DNA of 64,000 nucleotides from Gemmatimonadota bacterium (lineage in GTDB: Bacteria; Gemmatimonadota; Gemmatimonadetes; Longimicrobiales; Gaopeijiaceae), in contig JAJDUP010000012.1 of assembly GCA_022826565.1 (NCBI GenBank), positions 1 to 64,000 on the forward strand. The letters run 5' to 3'. Numbering within the stretch: the first letter of the stretch is position 1; every line of letters starts with the position of its first letter. The notes under the pieces were generated by a model. That model ran no database searches. It saw only the letters and a program-made list of their open reading frames with translations, and was not told the origin of the DNA. Made by a program: the position numbers and the translations under genes. This document shows, one piece after another, positions 17,057 through 25,950 of the stretch.

Positions 17057-20000
17057 TCATCGTTCCTCCGCCTCGGCCGCGTTCAACACGTCCGCCGCCG
17101 AAATCCTCATCCGGGTCGTTTCCTTCGCCCACAGTTTCGTGAAGGGATCCCTCACCCGCGACAGGCGCGGAACCGATGTGGCGCAGTCCAGCACGACGTA
17201 CAGCCAGTAGTCCGCGCCGAGATTGCAGGCAGCCCTGTACTCGTTCTGCTCCATCCACACTTCACCCCGACCGGTCCGGCCCTTCACCTCGATGTGGCGC
17301 TTCTCGCCGTCGGCACCCACCGCCAGCAGATCGAAGCCTGGGTGATCCCCCAGCCCCGCTTCCCGGGCGAGCGTCGTCGTGGACACGTCCTTCACCTCCG
17401 CGCCCCGGCTACGCTCCCACTCGGTGGCGATCGCCATCGCGGCTTTCTCAACGTCGGCCCTGAAGCTTTCCCTCTCCTCTTCCCCGGCCGCCGGCAGCAC
17501 CAAGGCGTGCGCCAAAAACCGCACAGTGCCGGGCACGACGCGGTCAGGTGCCCCGTCAAGTTCCCGAAAGGCCGCCGTGCGCTGCTCCGCAAGTTCCCTT
17601 TGGTGCTGCACGACCTCCTTCATTTCGTCCGGGCCGGCTCGTGCATCCTTCGACAGCGTCCTCCGCCGCTCCGTAAGTTCCGCCAGCCGCAGGTTGAAGT
17701 TGATTCCGACCCGCTTGCGCCTTTGGGGCAGGTCCACTTCGAGCGCGGCCCGGCGCTCGCGGGCCAGACGTTCCGCTTCCGCCTCGAGGCGAGCGGCCGC
17801 GCCTGCGCGGAGCCTCAAGGCTCGCCTCGCCAACGGAACCGCTCCGGGCGGCACATGGGAGGCGTTCTGCAGAAACGCGAACGACTCCAGCGACACCCTG
17901 GACACGCCCCCGTCCTCGTCCTGCCGGAGGACGACCAGTTCGCGAGAGAGCGTTTCCCGCGCCAAGGAAGTGGTGTCCGCCGCTTCCTCGTCCACCCCGA
18001 TCTCGCCAAGGTGAAGCAGGCAGGCGGACTCGGCGCGCGGATCGACGAAGACCGCTCCCCGGCGGGCGTCCTCCCGGCAACGCGCCACGATCTCCGCGCA
18101 CATCGCGTCGAACACGGGCTCGCCGGGATGTAGCCACACGCATCGCTCGTTGTCCGCCGGTCGCCGCACCCTGAGCCGGTCGCGGGCGTCCGCCGGATAT
18201 GTCTCCAAGCCCTGCAACAGCGGATCGAGCGCACCTGCCCGGCTGGGTATCAGCGAAAACGACTCATCCAGATGTCCCTGGACCCGGAGTCCCAATAGCG
18301 GGCAGGCCCGCTCGACGAACCGGCGCACATGCGCCGGCAGCAGATGCAGATACCGTTCACGGTCGATCTCGCCCTGCATCGTGGGGAGCCGACGGGCCAC
18401 ATCGCCCCCGCTTCCGTAGTGCTTCCGTTCCTGCGCGCCAACATCGTTCACGGCGCCCCGCGTAAGCCCGGCCTCAAGCCGGACGCGGGCGCGTCGCTCG
18501 CCCTCGTCGCTCAGCGCCCCCCGCATGTACTCGCCCAAGGACTCGTTCTCGAAGAGGCGGCCGATTACGTCGAAGACCTTGTCGGAGTGCAACTCCTCGC
18601 GAATCGCATCCAGCCGTTCGAGCAGGACTTGGAGAACCCGGCCCTCCCTTGTGTCGGTGGACACCAAGTTCACGATCCGCACATCGTGCTTCTGGCCGTA
18701 GCGGTGTATGCGCCCCATCCGCTGCTCCAACCGGGCGGGGTTCCAAGGAACGTCGTAGTTCACCATCAGACGACAGAACTGGAGGTTGATTCCCTCGCCC
18801 GCGGCGTCGGTCGCCACCAGAAAACGTGCTCCGGTCGAGTCGCGGAACCGCTCGACCTGCTCCTCCCGTTCCCGCCACATCATTCCGCCGTGTATCGAGG
18901 CCACCCGTCCCGCGTGGCCAAGTCCTTCCAGACGCTCCACCAGGTAGTCCACCGTGTCGCGGTGCTCGCTGAAGACCAGGCACTTCTCCTCGCCTTGCCC
19001 CGGTTGCTCAAGAACTTCGCGCAACCGCTCGAACTTCGACTCGTGGCCCGACGCGACGAGCCGCCGGGCGCGCCCGCTCAGGTCCGTCAAGGTCAAAATC
19101 TCCTCGCGAAGCTCCTCGGTCGTGACGGCGACGACGGCTCCAAGCACGGAATCCTCGTATTCGGCGCTCTTTTCGCGGAGGGCGGCATCGTCCAGGTCAT
19201 CCGATGCGTCATGCTCGTCGAAGTAGTCCGCGCTGTACTTCGCGGTCAGAGCACCTTGCGCGCTCTGGAGGTCCCCAAGGTCGAGTTGACCCGCTTCGAG
19301 GTCGTCAGCCATCTGGCTCAGCTTCGCGATCCGGCGCTCGAACGAATTGAGAAGAGCCGAGGTTGAACTCGCCAACCTTCGCTGGAACACGCCCATCGCG
19401 AGCCTTGCCGCCTGTTGGTTCCCCGAGGCGAGGTCATAGGTATGCAACAGGTACGAAGTGGTTCGGTCGTAGAGCGCTCGTTCGCCGTCCGCTCCGGGTG
19501 TCAGGTCGTACCCGAACGTGTCGCAGTGCCGTTCGCGGAAGATGGGCCTGCCATCGAAATCGACCATCTCCTCCTTGGTGCGCCGAATGAAATGCCGGGC
19601 TCGGGTGGCGGGCGAGGCCTTTCTGAACGCCGTCTCGGCTCCGAAGACCCGGTGGTCGAGCAGGCGCCATAGATGGTGGTAGGGGGAGTCCTTTCCCATG
19701 TGGGGCGTGGCCGTCAGGAGCAGCAGGTTGCGGGCCGACCACTTGAGCGCTCCGTACTCCTCGGCGGGCGGACAGCCCGCGAGCGCTTCGGCGAGCTTGT
19801 AGCGCCTTGTCTTGCGCACACGCCCCCGCTCGGCGGCCGCGCTCAGCTTGTGCGCCTCGTCAAAGACCACGAGGTCGTACGGAGCCGTACCGGGATCGGC
19901 CAAGGCTGCGAACGCCGACTCTCCCCAAAGCGTATCCACCGATACGATCACGAGGTCCCCGTTCGGTCCCGAGAACGGATTGCCCGTCCGCACGTCCGGC

Positions 20001-20365
20001 CCGGAGACGATGCGGAACCGGAGACGGAACAGCGTGCGAAGCTCCTGCTCCCAATTGCCCACGAGTCCGGCGGGCGGGACGATGAGTATTCGCCTTACCC
20101 GTCCCCGCATCAGCATCTCGCGGACGCAAAGACCCGTCATGATCGTCTTGCCCGCGCCAGCGTCGTCCGCGAGCAGAAAGCGTAGCGGGTCCTCGTCCAG
20201 CATGTGGTCGTAGACCGCGATGCGCTGGTGCGGCAGCGGATCGATCCGGGAGATCTCGCTCGCGAAGGCCGGGTTGAACTGGTAGCCGTGCTTCAGGCGG
20301 AGGCGTTCGACGAACAGGGAGAAACGCTCGGGATCTCCGGTGAAGTCCAAGGGGTGCGGGTCCAT
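17057..20365 (-). CDS. SNF2-type helicase with DUF3883-like C-terminus, Hma-like system
   Basis: 1102 aa. Helicase motifs: Walker A in LADDAGAGKTIMTG (about residues 65-78), DEAH in VVFDEAHKLSAA (169-172) and motif VI in QRMGRIHRYGQKHD (near 550), as in RapA/SNF2-like superfamily 2 proteins. The last 100 residues have the DUF3883 layout: GFDLLAVGADGEKRHIEVKG (near 1005-1025) contains a D...ExK arrangement like PD-(D/E)xK nucleases. That makes this the best candidate for the DNA-cutting part of the system. It lies between the small exported protein gene and the methylase. No other cargo protein has a recognisable DNase motif. Confidence 0.87.
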   Translation of the reverse strand: MDPHPLDFTGDPERFSLFVERLRLKHGYQFNPAFASEISRIDPLPHQRIAVYDHMLDEDPLRFLLADDAGAGKTIMTGLCVREMLMRGRVRRILIVPPAGLVGNWEQELRTLFRLRFRIVSGPDVRTGNPFSGPNGDLVIVSVDTLWGESAFAALADPGTAPYDLVVFDEAHKLSAAAERGRVRKTRRYKLAEALAGCPPAEEYGALKWSARNLLLLTATPHMGKDSPYHHLWRLLDHRVFGAETAFRKASPATRARHFIRRTKEEMVDFDGRPIFRERHCDTFGYDLTPGADGERALYDRTTSYLLHTYDLASGNQQAARLAMGVFQRRLASSTSALLNSFERRIAKLSQMADDLEAGQLDLGDLQSAQGALTAKYSADYFDEHDASDDLDDAALREKSAEYEDSVLGAVVAVTTEELREEILTLTDLSGRARRLVASGHESKFERLREVLEQPGQGEEKCLVFSEHRDTVDYLVERLEGLGHAGRVASIHGGMMWREREEQVERFRDSTGARFLVATDAAGEGINLQFCRLMVNYDVPWNPARLEQRMGRIHRYGQKHDVRIVNLVSTDTREGRVLQVLLERLDAIREELHSDKVFDVIGRLFENESLGEYMRGALSDEGERRARVRLEAGLTRGAVNDVGAQERKHYGSGGDVARRLPTMQGEIDRERYLHLLPAHVRRFVERACPLLGLRVQGHLDESFSLIPSRAGALDPLLQGLETYPADARDRLRVRRPADNERCVWLHPGEPVFDAMCAEIVARCREDARRGAVFVDPRAESACLLHLGEIGVDEEAADTTSLARETLSRELVVLRQDEDGGVSRVSLESFAFLQNASHVPPGAVPLARRALRLRAGAAARLEAEAERLARERRAALEVDLPQRRKRVGINFNLRLAELTERRRTLSKDARAGPDEMKEVVQHQRELAEQRTAAFRELDGAPDRVVPGTVRFLAHALVLPAAGEEERESFRADVEKAAMAIATEWERSRGAEVKDVSTTTLAREAGLGDHPGFDLLAVGADGEKRHIEVKGRTGRGEVWMEQNEYRAACNLGADYWLYVVLDCATSVPRLSRVRDPFTKLWAKETTRMRISAADVLNAAEAEER

Positions 20366-20546
20366 GAAGTCTGGCGAGTGCCTTCCGCGCGGTTGTGGGG
20401 CCGACCGGACGCCGGGCGGTCAGCATGTTTCAGGATCCGACGTTCGCGAACCCGAGCGGGGAAAGGTAGGGGAAGCGCGGCCAGATGCACGACCTTGGCT
20501 GGCTTCTCGAAACGGGACTGGGGACTGATCACCGGGCGGACAGCGT

Positions 20547-21335
20547 TTACCGGAACACCAACTCGAACCGTCTCTCCGCCACATGGAAGTGTGGGCTGAA
20601 AACCGTCAGAATGGTGGCGATTCGGCGATCACCTTCCATGCAGAATGCAACGGGCCGATTGGAATTGCGTTTCCCCGTGAAGGTAAACCGGAGGAGCTTC
20701 GCGTCGAATCGCGAATCGGGTTGTCCTTCCTCGTCCCCCGCCAAGTTGGCAATCAATTCTGGCTCGGCCGAAGCCGCCGTGACCCACAAATCGCGATCCA
20801 CCCACGACTCGCCGTCGCCGAAATCCCCGTGCCACCGGTGCGTCAGGAGCCGGTCGTTCTCCCCAAGATCACCCTGACCGTGTGCTCCGACAAACGTCTC
20901 CAGCGTTACCCCTACATGCTTCGGCAGACCGTTCTCGCGAGAGTATTCCGGGTCGTTGCTGCGTGACCACCCCCGATTCCTGAACATCGAAATGGGGCGC
21001 GTCGGTCGAGTTCCCTCAGGGAGGACGGAAACGGCTCCGATCACGACATATGAACGCCTCCCCTCTTGGGCGCGATCCCGGTGGTTCAGGACAAAGCAAT
21101 ACTGACCGCTTGGGGCAAGCCTGTACCGTCCGCTCTCGGCGAGCACGTCCCATTGGCCTGCGTACCTGGCGTCCTCAGACCTCGTGACTTGCGGAAGGAA
21201 AGCGAGAGTACCAACCGAGGAAGCGTAGAAGCGCGTGCGATTAGTGATTCGGTCGGGCTCCCGAAAATCCTGTGCTCGGACTGGGGGGGCTTGCAGAGCC
21301 ACCGCCGCCACGAGGGACAGCCAGATGCGCGTCAT
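20547..21335 (-). CDS. Exported protein of unknown function on the defence island
   Basis: 262 aa from the ATG at 21335 (a GTG at 21362 is a weaker alternative). It has a cleavable signal peptide, MTRIWLSLVAAVALQ followed by APPVRAQ with an AxA-type site. The mature part is rich in beta strands (GQYCFVLNHRD, GRRSYVVIGAVSVL, KLLRFTFTGKRNS) and has no cysteine pair or catalytic motif that I recognise. The start lies 4 bp after the stop of the small membrane-protein gene, so the two are surely co-translated. An exported cargo protein beside a cytoplasmic restriction-like system is unusual. It could be an envelope-acting component or an unrelated passenger. Confidence 0.65.
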   Translation of the reverse strand: MTRIWLSLVAAVALQAPPVRAQDFREPDRITNRTRFYASSVGTLAFLPQVTRSEDARYAGQWDVLAESGRYRLAPSGQYCFVLNHRDRAQEGRRSYVVIGAVSVLPEGTRPTRPISMFRNRGWSRSNDPEYSRENGLPKHVGVTLETFVGAHGQGDLGENDRLLTHRWHGDFGDGESWVDRDLWVTAASAEPELIANLAGDEEGQPDSRFDAKLLRFTFTGKRNSNRPVAFCMEGDRRIATILTVFSPHFHVAERRFELVFR

Positions 21336-21339
21336 CCCG

Positions 21340-21723
21340 TCACCCTTCTTGGGTACCCCCACTTGCTGCCATATCGTCCAGATCTAGAAGACCAGTCACT
21401 GCGGACCACAGGATCAGGATGATCGATCCCCAAAGCGGGTCGATACCGAGTCTCTGGTGGACGGGGAGGCTGACTGCGAGAACCCACGCCACGAAGCTCC
21501 CCATCGTCAGGGCGATCCGCTGCCACGTCGCTCCCACATGCCGGAGGTAGAAAAAGAGAGAAATGAGAAACACTCCGGCCGAGATCTCGATGGCAATGTC
21601 CCGCATCGTGATTTGGTTGTAGACCAATCCCTGGATGGCCAAGTGCCCCCCGACGACCTTTGTCGGGATCAGTTGTTCAACCCGTTCCAGGTACGTCGTG
21701 TGAGAATTGTTCGCTTGCCGCAT
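21340..21723 (-). CDS. Small membrane protein of unknown function on the defence island
   Basis: 127 aa from the ATG at 21723, which has GGAGGAGG five bases upstream; the frame is open to 21777 but without a ribosome site. After a charged N-terminus (TTYLERVEQLIPTKVVGGHL) there are three hydrophobic segments: IEISAGVFLISLFFYL, IALTMGSFVAWVLAVSL and PLWGSIILILWSAVTGLL. This resembles small integral membrane proteins found in many abortive-infection and surveillance operons, but I know no family for it. It is the first leftward gene of the cargo, facing away from the 22122 gene. Confidence 0.68.
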   Translation of the reverse strand: MRQANNSHTTYLERVEQLIPTKVVGGHLAIQGLVYNQITMRDIAIEISAGVFLISLFFYLRHVGATWQRIALTMGSFVAWVLAVSLPVHQRLGIDPLWGSIILILWSAVTGLLDLDDMAASGGTQEG

Positions 21724-22121
21724 TACCTCCTCCAACATGCATGACATGGTGTCTCGCGCTCGGGCCGGTGGGAGCACGCGGGGGGACTGAGGGGGAAGAG
21801 AACCACCACCCTAACGATACCGTGATGCGACGTTTCTTGCTACTCGCCTGAAAGACAGTGGTCGCGTACGGACGCCCACCCCGCCACCGACTGCGGACCG
21901 CTCGTCCACCCCACGCCCGCGGCCCCCACCGCGTGCCCCTCCGGTTCCGGAGAGCCGGCGGGAGGGTACGACCTTACGAAGGTCCGAAACGGCGTCTCAT
22001 CCGGTCGGCTGGCGGCCTCCGCTAGGTCTACCACGTTCTGAGATGTCCTGAGACCTTGCGGGACATTGGGGCACTTCCCAAGGGTTGACTGCTCTGCAAC
22101 GGGCGCTTCACCGTTTCTGGC
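21724..22121. promoter_or_regulatory. Divergent intergenic region of the island
   Basis: About 400 bp between the leftward cargo genes and the rightward 22122 gene. Near 22044-22065 TGTCC and GGACA form an inverted repeat about 12 bases apart, and TTCTGAGA/TCCTGAGA repeat beside it, which could be an operator for divergent promoters. I see no gene here; short open frames lack ribosome sites. Confidence 0.35.
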
Positions 22122-23105
22122 ATGGAAACTCCGAAGCAGCGATTCGACCCGGCGCCAAGCGGGGTGGTCCCCCGACTCGTGGAACGCGCAGAGGCGCTGA
22201 AGCCTCTCGATTGGAAGGGACGCCGCGCCGAGTGGATCGTGCTCGCCTGCTTCCACGGCGGCGTGTTCACCCGTGCGCAGTGGACGAGCTTCCTCGGATG
22301 CCATCACGAAAAGGTTGGCCGTGCCGTCCGCAAGCTCGTCGCGCAGGGCGTGGCCGTCGAGGAGAAGCCGCCCGGCATCAACGGCATCGGGCGGATATGC
22401 CGGATCCACGGTCGCAGGATCTACAAGGCGCTCGGCTTGGGGGACCACCGTCGCCGGAGGATCACGTCGCCGGCAGTGATGATGCGGCGCCTGCTCGGGC
22501 TCGACTACGTGCTCGAACGTCCCCGCCTGCCTTGGCTGGCGACCGAAGCCGACAGCGTGGCCGCCTTCGAGGCGCTCGGGATCGAGCGGGATGTCTTTCC
22601 CCAGCGGGTCTACCGGGGCGCGCTCGGGGGCCTTCGGTGCTTCTTCCCGCTTCGGCTACCTATCGCTCTTGACACGGAGCGCGCCGTCTTCGTCTACGCC
22701 GAGCCCGGCCACGAGACCACGACGGCGCTTCGTTCCTGGGGCGCTGCGCACGGCGACCTCTGGAGGGGGCTCTGGGATCGCGGCCACAAGATCGACGTGG
22801 TGGCGGTCGTCCGGACAACCAAGGAATCGCGCCGGACGCGGAGGGTGGTCGACAACTGGTCGCGGTATCCTCGCCCGTCCGAGACCGGCGAGGAGACCCG
22901 GCGCGACCTCGCCCGGATCGAGCGGGCCATCCTCACGGGCGATGTCCGGGTTCTCGACGAATACGGCGGCTTGCAGGCCGCCTTGAAGCGAAGCATCGCC
23001 CTTGAGAAGCGTGTACGAAGGCGGGCGGGACGAGGACTGATGCACCGGATCGAGACGTGGTGGACGACGCGGCTCGCCGACGCCCGGTACCCATGGGAAA
23101 CCTGA
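22122..23105 (+). CDS. Putative winged-helix protein of unknown function
   Basis: 327 aa. Residues 30-100 look like a winged helix-turn-helix: an alpha-helical stretch GRRAEWIVLACFHGGVFTRA, then FLGCHHEKVGRAVRKLVAQG (recognition-helix-like), then a basic wing. The rest has mixed alpha/beta segments (ERAVFVYAEPGHETTTAL, IDVVAVVRTTKESRR) and a very basic C-terminus. The layout recalls replication-relaxation proteins of mobile elements, but I cannot confirm homology. It is transcribed away from the cargo operon and could control it or the integrase. Confidence 0.6.
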   Translation: METPKQRFDPAPSGVVPRLVERAEALKPLDWKGRRAEWIVLACFHGGVFTRAQWTSFLGCHHEKVGRAVRKLVAQGVAVEEKPPGINGIGRICRIHGRRIYKALGLGDHRRRRITSPAVMMRRLLGLDYVLERPRLPWLATEADSVAAFEALGIERDVFPQRVYRGALGGLRCFFPLRLPIALDTERAVFVYAEPGHETTTALRSWGAAHGDLWRGLWDRGHKIDVVAVVRTTKESRRTRRVVDNWSRYPRPSETGEETRRDLARIERAILTGDVRVLDEYGGLQAALKRSIALEKRVRRRAGRGLMHRIETWWTTRLADARYPWET

Positions 23106-23268
23106 CGCCGCGGTGCCGTACCGGAGTGTGAAAACGACACAGGGGGCCAATGCACATTTTTGCGCTCCTGTGATGCACACCGGCTGTTCCGCCCATCCGC
23201 CGGTGCGGCAACGTCTTGCGGCCTCGCCGCGCGGTCGGTCGTGGCGCAGGAGCCTCTTTGGCCGTGGA

Positions 23269-23360
23269 GGGGAGCGACCCGGCAGTCCGAGGGCCTGCTG
23301 CGGGTTAGGGGGCAGGCGGGCTTGCGCACCCCCGCCCCCTCCCTCCTCGGGTCGCTCCCC
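23269..23360. terminator. Nested hairpin between convergent genes
   Basis: GGGGAGCGACCCG (23269-23281) is perfectly complementary to CGGGTCGCTCCCC (23348-23360). A partial GC-rich stem lies inside (GGGGGCAGGCGGG against CCCCCGCCCCC). It is in the 386-bp gap between two convergent genes, where a two-way terminator would be expected. No gene is seen in the remainder of the gap. Confidence 0.55.
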
Positions 23361-23491
23361 TACCAGCAATCCCTTGCGGGAAGGCCGAATCGGCGGACCG
23401 GAACGGGCGCGTCCCGGTTGTCGACCGTGGGCCGCGGCTCAGCCACCGGCACGGCCCGGTCGTTCGTTGCCCTGCCCGCTCGCGACGCCGT

Positions 23492-25192
23492 CTACGAGGC
23501 CCGGTTCCTCTGGTGCAGGCCGACGTACCCGACGATGACGCGTTCGTTCGGCTCGTCCCAGGCGAAGGCGATGCGGATCGTGTGGTGCGGGTCGTGACTG
23601 GTCCCCTTGCCGAGGTGGGCGGCCAGCTTCCACGCCGTTCCGTTGACGCGGGTCCGGTACCAGTCCGGGAACCGTCCCATCGTGGCGGCGGACTGGTTCG
23701 ACTTGTAGAACCAGCCCGGACAGGTCTCCCCGATCCGATCGGTCGGTCCGTTCCGGTACGCCGTGGCGAGCCACGCCAGCGCATCGAGCACCTCCGCAGG
23801 ATGCACGAAGGGCGTGTCCTCGTTCGAGCGGGAGTTGAGCTTGATGAGCAACCTGTCGGGGAACATCTCCCGCGCTTGGGCGATGGCCTCGCGAACGCTC
23901 GCCACGGGCTCCGGCCTCACCGGCTCCCCGTCGTGCGTCCGGGCCTGCCTGCGCTCCTCGACGTAGGCGCGCCGCCAGTGCTCCTCCATCCTCCGGCTCC
24001 GCGCAACCTCCTCCCGTAGCCGTCCGGCCTCGTCGCCTTCCCGCGCCTTCTCCTCTCGAAGCGTCCGGTTGTCCGCTTCGAGGCGCTCGCGGTCCTCGCG
24101 AAGGGCCTTGATCTGGCGCCGGGCGGCATCGTCCTCGTCCACGGACGCCGACGAGGCAGGTTCGGTTTCGGCGTCGGCGTGGTCCGCCGCCCCGGAAGCT
24201 GGGCGCGCCTCCCCGGCCTCGGCCTCCTTCCCAGAGGTTTCTTCCTCCGGCGGATCGGGCTCGGCGACGCGCTCCCGCCACGCTTCGACAGCTTCGAGGA
24301 TGGCGTCTTCGCACGCCGCCCGTTTCACGGACCGCTCGATCTCTTCGGCGCGCGAGGCGGCCTGCGGACGAATCGGCCCGTACTCTTCAAGGATGACTTC
24401 CAAGAAGATGACCAAGGGGAGCGCCGAGTCGATCAGCGCGGGGCGGTCCTCGATGAGTGCGGGCCACGGATCCGGGTCGATGTCGAGGTACCCCAGTTCC
24501 TCCCCGAACCGCTCTCGCAGGGAGCGGCAAAGGCCCGCGACCTGCTCCCTGCAAAAGTCGAGGAGTTCGCGCTCCTTGGCGTGCCGGAGGTCCTCCATCC
24601 ACTTGATGAAGGAGTCAGCCTCCTCCCACTCGGATGCGTTGGGCGGGAGGTCTTCCAAGGTGTCGAGCCAATCCCGGAAGAGCGGCGACACCAATGGCGG
24701 TGGCGCGGGAAACCGCCGCGCGAGGAGGCAGAGCATCAGACCGGCTGAGTCGGGGTCGACGGTCCCCTCGACCGCTGTCGCCAGTGCCTTGCGCTCGCTA
24801 CGCCATTGCTCGCGCGTCCAGAAGCCATCGAAACGCGCGTCCGGTGGTTGGGGCACGGGCATGCCCCGGCGTGCAAGGTGTTCCGCAGCTTGATCGCGAA
24901 GCTTGCCGTGCGAGTCCACCCAATGGTTGAGAACGGCGCGGGCGAGGTCCCGGTCGTGGTACTCGATCCCCTCCAGTACGGGCTGGAGGAGCTTTGGCCG
25001 GGGCGCGCGGCTGGCGTCCCGGTATCCGTCCACCCGCAGACGCCGCAGGGCGGCCCCGCGTTGTCGGCGAAGCGCCTTGGACTCGGAACGGTGCTTGAGG
25101 GCACGCTTCACCACGCGGCGGCGGAAGTCCTCGCTAAGGACGTGGAAGATCTGGTCGGGAGTTCTCGGTTTGATCGCGGGCTCTTCGGTCAC
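23492..25192 (-). CDS. Coiled-coil protein of unknown function on the island
   Basis: 566 aa from a GTG at 25192 preceded by AAGGAG; the frame stays open to 25714, but that stretch reads as low-complexity and includes the inverted repeats. Residues 1-300 are helical with acidic and Trp-rich segments. Residues about 330-440 form a charged coiled coil (RRQIKALREDRERLEADN and following). The last 110 residues form a compact beta-rich domain (WFYKSNQSAATMGRFPDWY, then HTIRIAFAWDEPNERVIVGY). That end looks like the strand pattern of RelE-type folds, but only weakly. I know no family. It is convergent with the 22122 gene and divergent from the integrase. Confidence 0.62.
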   Translation of the reverse strand: MTEEPAIKPRTPDQIFHVLSEDFRRRVVKRALKHRSESKALRRQRGAALRRLRVDGYRDASRAPRPKLLQPVLEGIEYHDRDLARAVLNHWVDSHGKLRDQAAEHLARRGMPVPQPPDARFDGFWTREQWRSERKALATAVEGTVDPDSAGLMLCLLARRFPAPPPLVSPLFRDWLDTLEDLPPNASEWEEADSFIKWMEDLRHAKERELLDFCREQVAGLCRSLRERFGEELGYLDIDPDPWPALIEDRPALIDSALPLVIFLEVILEEYGPIRPQAASRAEEIERSVKRAACEDAILEAVEAWRERVAEPDPPEEETSGKEAEAGEARPASGAADHADAETEPASSASVDEDDAARRQIKALREDRERLEADNRTLREEKAREGDEAGRLREEVARSRRMEEHWRRAYVEERRQARTHDGEPVRPEPVASVREAIAQAREMFPDRLLIKLNSRSNEDTPFVHPAEVLDALAWLATAYRNGPTDRIGETCPGWFYKSNQSAATMGRFPDWYRTRVNGTAWKLAAHLGKGTSHDPHHTIRIAFAWDEPNERVIVGYVGLHQRNRAS

Positions 25193-25950
25193 GGCATTTC
25201 TCCTTGCGTGGAATCGAGTCTCTCTCCCTCCAACCCGGAGGGAAGGGCGCACCGGCGGGGAGAAGCGTGCGGCAATGCCGCCGCTTCCCACGTCACACGA
25301 AGATTCGGCGCCGCTCGCGTTCCTCTGCAAGATCGACCCCGCGAGGCGAGCCGGTCCACCCCGCCCAATGGCCCGGCGCACAAAAGGCGGGGTGCGGACA
25401 CGGTCCAAGCACTCAAGGCCGCTGGCGGTGGCCTCCAGATCGTCCGCCGCCGTCATCCGCCGGTCTCGGGCCGCCTTCCCGAAGGGATTGCTGGATGGGA
25501 GGGACCCCGCAGCGCCGGGGAGGATGGGGCTGTCCGGCCCCATCCTCCCCGATGTCGATCGAGGCATGGCCGAGAGGGGGGTCCCTCCCATCCACGTCCA
25601 AGGAGCGCGGATCGGCATCGGCGCTCCGCTGGCCGGGGCGCAACCGCAAGCGCGCCAGCGACATAGGGGAACCAGGGGCGTGTCCATCGCGGTCGCGATT
25701 TCGTGTCCGGCCACCCCCTAAGTTTTCCGGACAACTCTGGATCGGCATCGGGAGCCTCGAAATCCGCCTCCGAATCATGGCCTTCCGCTCGCACGTCGAT
25801 AAGCTCCGGGACGGCGGCTGGACCCATCGTCGCCGACCCGGTTTCCAGCAGGATTCCACCGCCCCGAGCCCAGCAACTGGCGGAGACGGCTTCTCTCCGC
25901 GAGCTTTCTTCCGCGCAGATCGTGCAGTCCATCGAGAGAGGAATCGAACG
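25193..25950. other. 758-bp non-coding region with nested inverted repeats
   Basis: Between the divergent 23492-25192 gene and the integrase. It contains an outer inverted repeat, GGATGGGAGGGACCCC (25493-25508) with its exact complement at 25578-25593, around an inner 15-bp stem (25516-25530 and 25537-25551, loop TGTCCG). Apart from this, only spurious frames are seen. It should hold the promoter of the integrase and of the leftward gene. Confidence 0.7.

Noticed and set aside
9534..20365. BREX or DISARM system
   Set aside because: No PglZ or BrxL-like protein, and no phospholipase-D or DUF1998 protein, is present; the helicase-DUF1156-DUF499 set fits Hma-like better.
25204..25950. N-terminal extension of the integrase (about 250 more codons)
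   Set aside because: The extension lies across the perfect nested inverted repeats and lacks structure; the ATG at 25951 has a good ribosome site and starts a normal integrase.
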